Source: an uncultured Rickettsiales bacterium (GTDB taxonomy: Bacteria; Pseudomonadota; Alphaproteobacteria; Rickettsiales; Deianiraeaceae). Taken from it: a DNA stretch of 5,762 nucleotides. Position numbers and translations under genes: made by a program. The notes beneath the pieces were generated by a model. It was not told where the DNA came from, did not search any database, and worked only from the letters and a program-made list of their open reading frames with translations. Location: the NCBI GenBank assembly GCA_946544555.1, contig CAMNMI010000057.1, positions 1-5,762 of the forward strand, in the 5' to 3' direction. Of the stretch, positions 1 through 4,325 are shown piece after piece (positions within the stretch are counted from its first letter, which is position 1; each line of letters begins with the position of its first letter).

Positions 1-103
1 CCCGCGGCCACGCCCTCGCGGTTTTTAACCTCCTCGCTCTTCCGCCCTCGCTCCGTTCGGACCATCTCGGAGTAAAAACGTACTCCGCACTGCGCAACAA
101 ACA
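1..103. repeat. GC-rich interspersed palindromic repeat, copy A (left end cut off)
   Basis: This block of CG-rich sequence ends in GCGCAACA (92-99), the same terminal arm as copy B. Its first 50 or so bases closely follow copy C from its base 5707 (CCCG, GGCCACGCCCTCGCGG, then a T run, then repeated CTCGCTC motifs). The start of the element lies outside the window. Internal inverted arms GTTTTTA (21-27) and TAAAAAC (73-79) can pair. A local hairpin CGGAGTA/TACTCCG (68-74/81-87) overlaps the right arm. The copy begins just past the stop of the protease gene, so it forms that gene's 3' region. It does not encode a conserved protein: the reading frame that is open in copies B and C hits a stop here. 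Confidence 0.85.
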
Positions 104-104
104 C

Positions 105-1256
105 CTAACCAATCCGCCCACTGATATAATTAATACCTGCCTGCAAAATTGGGTCGTATTTGCCAGATCTCTTGTCTTGAATTGCAATGTCTGGTTCAAT
201 ACCGATGCCGTTGATTTGTCTGTCATTTGGTGTGAAATACTGCGCCGTTGTCAATTTCACTGCACCCTCAACACTTTTCAACTTAAACACTTCCTGTACC
301 AAACCCTTTCCGAAAGTTGTCTCACCAATCAGCTTGGCTATTTTATAGTCCTGCAAGCACCCTGCCAATATCTCCGATGCCGATGCCGTGCCTCTATTTA
401 TCAGTATTGCAATCTTCATTCCAGCAAAGTTATCATTGATGTTCCGCGCCACAAAATATTCAGGTTTGCGCAGATTGTTTTTCATCTTCACAGTCGTGAT
501 AAGTTGACCGTCCTTTAAGAACAGATTTGCAATGTCAACAGCTGAAATTAGTAGTCCTCCTGGGTTGTTTCGCAAGTCAAAAATCAGTCCTTTTAAATCA
601 TACTTTTTCATCATGACATTAATTGCATTTATCACCTCTTGATAAGTATTCTGAGCGAACATGTTGATGGTAATAAGACCAATGCTGTTGTCATAAACTT
701 TTGAGAAGACATTCTTGATTTTGAGCTCTTCATAACGCATCAGGCGCGTAAAACTCTCCCTCGTAGATGAGCGATAAAACGTGATTTTCACAGAAGAACC
801 AATCTGCCCGCGTAGAAGTTTAGCTATTTCCGACAACTTTTTACCCACCACAACTTGATCGTTGATGTGCGTGATTGTGTCTCCAGCTGCCACTCCAGCC
901 CTATCTGCCGGCGCATTTTGATAGACATAATTCACCACCGCGCTGTTGCTATTGCTGTCAAATACGGTTTCCATTCCAATGCCAGCAAATGTCCCAGTTG
1001 TATTCTGCTGGAAATTACTCAAACTTTCCTTATCAAAATAGCCAGAATATGGATCAAGTGTCTTCAACATTCCATCCAGAGCGCCATCTTCCAGAGTGTT
1101 CAAATCCACATTATTATAATATTTCGCATCAATGATTTCGGCAATTTCCTCCATCGCCATTTTTGTATTATTGGAAATTATATTTGCGAATGCACTACTA
1201 AAATTGCCTGCAAAACAAGCCAAAAAAACAAACAACAATAATATTTTATTGCGCAT
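105..1256 (-). CDS. ctpA: S41 family C-terminal processing peptidase (CtpA/Prc type)
   Basis: This is a secreted or periplasmic serine protease of family S41, which trims or degrades envelope proteins from their C-termini. Starting at the ATG at 1256 gives 383 residues. The N-terminus MRNKILLLF begins a signal peptide with a likely cut after AFA (about residue 24). A helical segment leads to LDPYSGYF (about 67-74), then a PDZ domain (about 90-170, with GIGMET and AGVAAGD), then the protease core. The catalytic Ser is the first Ser of TASASE (S292), the Lys is in FGKG (K317) and the Gln in LVQE (Q321). Their spacing (25 and 29) matches that of CtpB, and D303 of LQDY is also conserved. The end, DPILQAGINYI, is the usual family ending, so the protein is complete. 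An in-frame TTG at 1295 lies inside a repeated promoter-like sequence and would put 13 residues before the signal peptide, so I reject it. The substrate is unknown. Confidence 0.93.
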   Translation of the reverse strand: MRNKILLLFVFLACFAGNFSSAFANIISNNTKMAMEEIAEIIDAKYYNNVDLNTLEDGALDGMLKTLDPYSGYFDKESLSNFQQNTTGTFAGIGMETVFDSNSNSAVVNYVYQNAPADRAGVAAGDTITHINDQVVVGKKLSEIAKLLRGQIGSSVKITFYRSSTRESFTRLMRYEELKIKNVFSKVYDNSIGLITINMFAQNTYQEVINAINVMMKKYDLKGLIFDLRNNPGGLLISAVDIANLFLKDGQLITTVKMKNNLRKPEYFVARNINDNFAGMKIAILINRGTASASEILAGCLQDYKIAKLIGETTFGKGLVQEVFKLKSVEGAVKLTTAQYFTPNDRQINGIGIEPDIAIQDKRSGKYDPILQAGINYISGRIG

Positions 1257-1267
1257 AAACACGTGTA

Positions 1268-1295
1268 ATAATAGTTCAAAAATAGTTATAAGCAA
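1268..1295 (-). promoter_or_regulatory. Predicted promoter of the protease gene
   Basis: On the minus strand TTGCTT (1295-1290) is followed after 16 bases by TATTAT (1273-1268), a fair sigma-70-type pair. Only 11 bases separate the -10 box from the ATG at 1256, so a normal start site would give a nearly leaderless message. No Shine-Dalgarno sequence precedes this ATG. The whole element is inside the 37-bp repeat. Confidence 0.5.
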
Positions 1296-1304
1296 GAGTT
1301 ATTT
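1268..1304 (-). repeat. 37-bp direct repeat, copy 1 (protease promoter region)
   Basis: These 37 bases are identical, base for base, to 1761-1797, with a fixed offset of 493. Matching stops abruptly on both sides. This copy includes the stop codon of the small membrane protein gene (1299-1301) and the likely promoter of the protease gene. A perfect match of this length in same-direction non-coding positions points to a recent duplication. Confidence 0.95.
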
Positions 1305-1730
1305 GCTACTAAGCAAATATTGCTTCAAAGAATTCAAATTTTTCAATCTTTCGTTGTATAATGGCACTCTTTCAGATAAACCATGTTTACTATTCACATC
1401 TATAAATGTCTTTTGAGCATTAATAACTCCATCTATACCTTTAATATAGTCATTTTTTGTTTTATCATCTGCATTTTTAAAATTTTTAAAAAGATAGACC
1501 ATCTGTTCTTTGTTACCCATTACTTTCAAACTGGCTAAATAGTCAATTGCAGAATTAATTTCTGGACTATCAATAGTGTGTTTTTTTTGATCTTCTTTTG
1601 CTGTAACACTGTTATCAATTGCCAATTGTGTTTTTTTGTCTGATTTTTTTGAGCATATTTTGTAAATAAAATAGATTAAACCTGACACAGCAACAACTGC
1701 TAGACAAGAAAATATTATAATGGGCAACAT
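1299..1730 (-). CDS. Small single-span membrane protein, unknown function
   Basis: I do not recognise this 143-residue protein. It starts MLPIIIFSCLAVVAVSG, and one hydrophobic span covers about residues 2-23. A Lys-rich stretch follows (KICSKKSDKK), which suggests that the C-terminal part is cytoplasmic by the positive-inside rule. The rest is hydrophilic, Lys/Asn/Asp-rich and probably helical, and it ends in LKNLNSLKQYLLSSK. It has no cysteines beyond those in or next to the membrane span and no catalytic motif that I can see. I chose the ATG at 1730. An in-frame TTG at 1772 lies inside the 37-bp direct repeat and would add 14 residues before the span. The gene sits between two perfect copies of that repeat, and the left copy contains its own stop codon. 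Its composition is very AT-rich, unlike the neighbouring protease gene. Confidence 0.72.
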   Translation of the reverse strand: MLPIIIFSCLAVVAVSGLIYFIYKICSKKSDKKTQLAIDNSVTAKEDQKKHTIDSPEINSAIDYLASLKVMGNKEQMVYLFKNFKNADDKTKNDYIKGIDGVINAQKTFIDVNSKHGLSERVPLYNERLKNLNSLKQYLLSSK

Positions 1731-1743
1731 ATTAATTATACTT

Positions 1744-1788
1744 ATTTTACATAACCACAGATAATAGTTCAAAAATAGTTATAAGCAA
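1744..1788 (-). promoter_or_regulatory. Predicted promoter region of the small membrane protein gene
   Basis: Two overlapping choices are visible. One is the repeat-borne pair TTGCTT (1788-1783), 16 bases, TATTAT (1766-1761), as in front of the protease. The other is TTGAAC (1772-1767), 17 bases, TAAAAT (1749-1744), which ends 13 bases before the ATG at 1730. The first would give a leader of roughly 20-25 bases that includes an ATG-TAA start-stop pair at 1752-1747. Confidence 0.42.
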
Positions 1789-1797
1789 GAGTTATTT
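1761..1797 (-). repeat. 37-bp direct repeat, copy 2 (upstream of small membrane protein)
   Basis: This is the second identical copy, located between the Q/Y-rich gene and the small membrane protein gene at 1299-1730. The two copies bracket that gene, so recombination between them would delete exactly the gene and leave one promoter in front of the protease. Confidence 0.95.
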
Positions 1798-1820
1798 TGT
1801 TGTTCATTATTTACAGCAAA

Positions 1821-2294
1821 TTAACTTCCACCAATATTTTGTCCGTTTAGTTTCGCCAAGTCTGCTAAACTTGTTTCACTATTTGAATTCAAAAGTGGCA
1901 CGTATTTACCATTTACAAACAAATCACCTGCGTACTCATATTTATTTATAGTATCAATTGTTTTATTGGCTTTATCCATTGTTTCATCGACTTTATCAAT
2001 TTTTTCATTAGCTTTATCAATCGTCTTATCAGCTTTTTTATAGGCTTTCCATGCTAAAATACCGACACCAATCGTTAATGCTATAAAAAGAAGCGTAGCA
2101 ACAACTTTTAGAACAGTTAATCCTGTTGACTTGCCATCTTTTTTATTATTACTTGCGAAATTTACAGACATTGGCTGAGCTGTCCCTGCTTGAGAATATT
2201 GTGGATAATAATACTGTGGATAATATGTAATACCGCTTGTATATTGCTGTTGTTGTTGAACATCACTATTTGTATTATCATTGCTTTGGTTCAT
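1821..2294 (-). CDS. Q/Y-rich membrane protein with four heptad repeats, unknown function
   Basis: I do not recognise the family of this 157-residue protein. The ATG at 2294 is preferred to a TTG at 2300, because a -35/-10 pair ends 11 bases before the ATG. The parts in order are: a low-complexity N-terminus (about 1-50) with a run of five Gln and a YYPQYYYPQY tract; a basic patch (KKDGKS); one membrane span (about 61-82, VLKVVATLLFIALTIGVGILAW); four consecutive seven-residue repeats (about 90-117: KTIDKAN, EKIDKVD, ETMDKAN, KTIDTIN) that should form a short helix or coiled coil; and a tail with YAGDLFVNGKYVPLL. The layout, a disordered head, one span and a helical stalk, suggests a scaffold or an envelope-anchored protein, but that is inference. 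It resembles the next gene (1299-1730) only in size and single-span topology. Confidence 0.75.
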   Translation of the reverse strand: MNQSNDNTNSDVQQQQQYTSGITYYPQYYYPQYSQAGTAQPMSVNFASNNKKDGKSTGLTVLKVVATLLFIALTIGVGILAWKAYKKADKTIDKANEKIDKVDETMDKANKTIDTINKYEYAGDLFVNGKYVPLLNSNSETSLADLAKLNGQNIGGS

Positions 2295-2305
2295 AACCAA
2301 CTCAT

Positions 2306-2334
2306 ATTTTATCTTTTTTCAATTAAAATGTAAA
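2306..2334 (-). promoter_or_regulatory. Predicted promoter of the Q/Y-rich membrane protein gene
   Basis: TTTACA (2334-2329) and TAAAAT (2311-2306) are separated by exactly 17 bases, each with five of six consensus bases. The -10 box ends 11 bases before the ATG at 2294, which supports that start over the TTG at 2300 and predicts a very short leader. Confidence 0.6.
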
Positions 2335-2345
2335 GGATTTTTTTA

Positions 2346-2395
2346 TAAACAAAAACATGACAATTTGCTGAAAATTCAACAAACTATCATGTCTT
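2346..2395 (-). terminator. Rho-independent terminator after the secreted peptide gene
   Basis: On the minus strand ACATGATAG-TTTGTTGA (2392-2376) can pair with TCAGCAAA-TTGTCATGT (2371-2355) around a four-base loop, giving a stem of about 17 pairs. It is followed by TTTTTGTTT. Three of the pairs are G-U and form only in the minus-strand RNA, so the structure is directional. It lies between the peptide gene stop (2431) and the promoter of the next gene (2334), which insulates the two genes. Confidence 0.8.
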
Positions 2396-2430
2396 ATAAA
2401 AAACAACTTAAAATTGATGATGAATAATAA

Positions 2431-2616
2431 CTATCCGCCATTGTATCCGCATTTTATTTTGCATTGATTGTAGTCAGTGCTACCCTTTACACATTTTGCT
2501 TTTTTACATGCCTCATATTCTGCTTGCGAAGCGGCCTGTGCAAATGCACCAATGAAGCAGTTGAACATCAAACATGACAAAACAAACACGGCAAAAGTTG
2601 CTTTTTTAGCTTTCAT
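2431..2616 (-). CDS. Small secreted four-cysteine peptide
   Basis: This 61-residue protein has a textbook signal peptide: MKAKK, a hydrophobic core FAVFVLSCLMFNCFIGAF, and a likely cut after AFA at about residue 26. The predicted mature peptide has about 35 residues, begins QAASQAEYEAC and is cationic (six Lys against three acidic residues). It holds four cysteines at 37, 42, 52 and 56, a Cx4C-x9-Cx3C pattern that could form two disulfides and pin a helical hairpin. No known family is recognised. The gene stands alone: it has its own promoter-like sequence upstream (TTGACA at 2657-2652) and a strong terminator just downstream. That isolation, the clean signal sequence and the paired cysteines argue that it is a real gene. 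It could be an envelope factor, a secreted effector or an antimicrobial-like peptide; the sequence does not decide. Confidence 0.75.
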   Translation of the reverse strand: MKAKKATFAVFVLSCLMFNCFIGAFAQAASQAEYEACKKAKCVKGSTDYNQCKIKCGYNGG

Positions 2617-2627
2617 AAGAACTAAAT

Positions 2628-2657
2628 ACTAAACTGCTTAATATGCGCATTTGTCAA
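2628..2657 (-). promoter_or_regulatory. Predicted promoter of the secreted peptide gene
   Basis: A perfect TTGACA (2657-2652) is followed after 18 bases by TTTAGT (2633-2628), a weak -10 box that lies 11 bases before the ATG at 2616. An alternative -10, TAGTAT, has a 20-base spacer. The gap between the symporter and this gene is occupied by repeat copy B, so an independent promoter is expected here. Confidence 0.5.
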
Positions 2658-2790
2658 GATAACTTGCAAGAAAAATATTTTCAAAAATGCAAATAAAAAA
2701 CTTGAAAAATAAATTATTTCGTGGGAACATGGTTTTTATTTTTTCAACTAAAAGTTGGTTTGACACGTGAATACACATTCAATTTGCAAA

Positions 2791-2916
2791 ATTTATGTTG
2801 CGCCGCCCGAGGCCACGCCCTCGCCATTTGGCACCGCTACGCTCCGCCTCGCTCCATGTCGGCGCTCCGCGTCTCCCCGCTTGGCGGCCAAATGCGCTCC
2901 GCGCCGCGCAACAAAT
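2791..2916. repeat. GC-rich interspersed palindromic repeat, copy B (complete)
   Basis: This is the only complete copy in the window, about 125 bp. It has inverted ends TGTTGCGC (2796-2803) and GCGCAACA (2906-2913) and internal inverted arms CATTTGGC (2825-2832) and GCCAAATG (2887-2894). Between them is a run of CGCTCC/CTCGCTCC motifs. Its first 34 bases match copy C with a single difference (2804 against 5705). It lies between the symporter stop and the promoter of the small secreted peptide. A plus-strand frame reading MLRRPRPRPRHLAPLRS crosses it, but this is a by-product of the repeat. It resembles REP-like or Rickettsia-palindromic-type elements in style only; I recognise no named family. 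Confidence 0.88.
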
Positions 2917-2929
2917 TATAATTATATTA

Positions 2930-4315
2930 TTATTTCCTAAATGTCTCCCTCGTGATAATCTTCGTCATCATGACGAGCGCAATGACATTTGGGATGGCAA
3001 TGGACAGGTTCAAGAAGTCGGCCACGTCAAGGATGGTGCTGAAATTTTCAACCATTCCGCAAGCAAAATAGGCCACAAACAGGCATGCGTAGTAGAATTT
3101 TACTCGTGTCTTGCCAAACAAATTTGAAAACTGCTTGGCGCCGTAATATGCCCACGAGACAGCAGTTGTAATGCCGAACAGTGGCACGATTATCAGTGTC
3201 AAGTATCTTACCAGCGGGTGAACGCTTGAAAATGCATTAATGATGTAGTCAATTCCGCTCGCACCTTGTGTGTATGACTTGGAAACCAGCACAATCATTC
3301 CCGAGCAGAAGCACACAATCAGAACCGAAACTATTGGTGTAATCATGGAGATTATGGCCTCGTTGCGGCTGTCTTTGTTGGATGAGTTTGAGTGGATTAT
3401 CGCGCCCGAGCCCATGCCACTCTCGTTGCAGAAAAACGCCCTTTGAAAGCCCAACACAAGTGCTCCCAAGACACCTCCATTCACTGCGCGGAAGGAAAAT
3501 GCGTCCTCAAATATTGACTTTATTGCTGGCATAACATTTGCGTGATTGACCGCTAAAATAGCAAATGTGATGATGATGTATAACACAATCATTGGCGGAA
3601 CAACCTTTTGATTGAACTTTGCTACGCTTGAAATGCCCTTGACAACCACGAAAATCACGAGTGAGGCGACCGCCAGTGCAATCAGCCATGTGTATGACGA
3701 AATTTGCGGGAAGTTGTGCGTGAAAATGTGGACTGTCTGATTGATTTGCAGCGAGCAAAATGTTGACAGACAGAGCATCAGAGAATACGCAACAGCAAAG
3801 ATTTTTCCCAGCTTTTTAAGCTTATACAGATTGAATATTTCTGGAATATACACCTGCGGGCCACCATTATAGCCGTGTGGCTTGCCGTTTTTCATGTTCT
3901 GGCGCCTGAATTTGTGTCCGCACAAAACCTCTGCATATCTTATTGATGTTGCCAAAATGCCTGCAACTATCAGCCAAAACAGTGTTCCTGCGCCGCCGAT
4001 GGCTACAATTCCAGCCACGCCGAAGATGCTTCCCAAGTCCGTTGCACCTGCAATAGCCGACAAAACGATGCTCTTGCTTGACACCGTTCCCGACTGCTTG
4101 TCTACTGCTTTTTTGTCCTTCAAAAACATCACAACTGCCTGTGGAAGCTTACGGAAATTGAAGAACCGCGTTATCACCGCAAAATAAACCGATGCCGTCA
4201 GCAACCAGAAAATCAGGAATGGCATTTGCGCTTTGTCAGTCCAAAACAAGACATCAAAGAATAACAAATTGTTCCCAAAATCAGCAATTTTCTGAAAAAT
4301 TAAATCAGCTGTCAT
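2930..4315 (-). CDS. AGCS family sodium:alanine/glycine symporter
   Basis: This 461-residue inner-membrane transporter belongs to the alanine/glycine:cation symporter family, which imports small amino acids with Na+ (or H+). It is strongly hydrophobic, with about ten or more spans. Family landmarks in order are: GVAGIVAIGGAGTLFW (about 99-114); RYAEVLCGHKFR (126-137); GYNGGPQVYI (148-157); the signature GFQRAFFCNESGMGSGAIIH (289-308); GITTAVSWAYYG (381-392); and DVADFLNLSIAIPN (430-443). The length is normal for the family and both ends look complete. The early motif reads LGSIFGVAG, where most members have GNI, and GGAG replaces the common GGPG, so substrate preference may differ. The ATG at 4315 has an excellent ribosome site (AGGAG, four bases upstream) that overlaps the stop codon of the preceding methyltransferase gene, so the two are probably one operon. 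A GC-rich repeat begins about 14 bases after the stop. Confidence 0.94.
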   Translation of the reverse strand: MTADLIFQKIADFGNNLLFFDVLFWTDKAQMPFLIFWLLTASVYFAVITRFFNFRKLPQAVVMFLKDKKAVDKQSGTVSSKSIVLSAIAGATDLGSIFGVAGIVAIGGAGTLFWLIVAGILATSIRYAEVLCGHKFRRQNMKNGKPHGYNGGPQVYIPEIFNLYKLKKLGKIFAVAYSLMLCLSTFCSLQINQTVHIFTHNFPQISSYTWLIALAVASLVIFVVVKGISSVAKFNQKVVPPMIVLYIIITFAILAVNHANVMPAIKSIFEDAFSFRAVNGGVLGALVLGFQRAFFCNESGMGSGAIIHSNSSNKDSRNEAIISMITPIVSVLIVCFCSGMIVLVSKSYTQGASGIDYIINAFSSVHPLVRYLTLIIVPLFGITTAVSWAYYGAKQFSNLFGKTRVKFYYACLFVAYFACGMVENFSTILDVADFLNLSIAIPNVIALVMMTKIITRETFRK

Positions 4316-4319
4316 AAAA

Positions 4320-4325
4320 CTCCTA
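4320..4325 (-). promoter_or_regulatory. Shine-Dalgarno of the symporter gene overlapping the upstream stop codon
   Basis: The minus strand reads TAGGAG then TTTT then ATG. TAG (4325-4323) stops the methyltransferase gene, and AGGAG (4324-4320) is the ribosome site for the symporter start at 4315. Ribosomes finishing the first gene land on the site for the second, so translation is likely coupled. It is the only strong ribosome site in the window. Confidence 0.85.

Larger units (their letters stand above)
2617..2929. other. Gene-free gap between symporter and secreted peptide
   Basis: About 313 bases lie between the two genes. The right part is repeat copy B and an AT-rich stretch after the symporter stop. 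The left part (about 2658-2790) is AT-rich and contains only a short hairpin CAACT/AGTTG (2745-2757), too small to name. The peptide promoter is at 2628-2657. I see no RNA gene or further credible coding frame. Confidence 0.6.

Noticed and set aside
1..103. GC-rich repeats as a CRISPR array or an insertion sequence
   Set aside because: The copies are kilobases apart with genes between them, there are no regular spacers, and none holds a transposase. They are too short to be autonomous elements.
855..1241. Plus-strand open frame opposite the protease
   Set aside because: It is antisense to a well-supported S41 gene and has no domain, ribosome site or sensible composition. The same holds for the other plus-strand frames opposite the protease, symporter and methylase.
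1257..1295. Earlier TTG start for the protease (13 extra residues)
   Set aside because: It would lie on the predicted -35 box in the duplicated repeat and push the signal peptide away from the N-terminus.
1734..1772. TATAAT at about 1734-1739 with TTGAAC as a promoter pair
   Set aside because: The spacer would be 26 bases, too long for a sigma-70 promoter, and the box ends four bases before the ATG.
2745..2757. Hairpin CAACT-AAA-AGTTG as a terminator
   Set aside because: The stem has only five pairs, the loop is three bases, and no T run follows on either strand.
2795..3127. Plus-strand open frame starting MLRRPRPRPRHLAPLRS
   Set aside because: It begins inside the GC-rich repeat and runs antisense into the symporter gene. 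Copy A has a stop in the same frame, so it is a by-product of the repeat and not a conserved gene.
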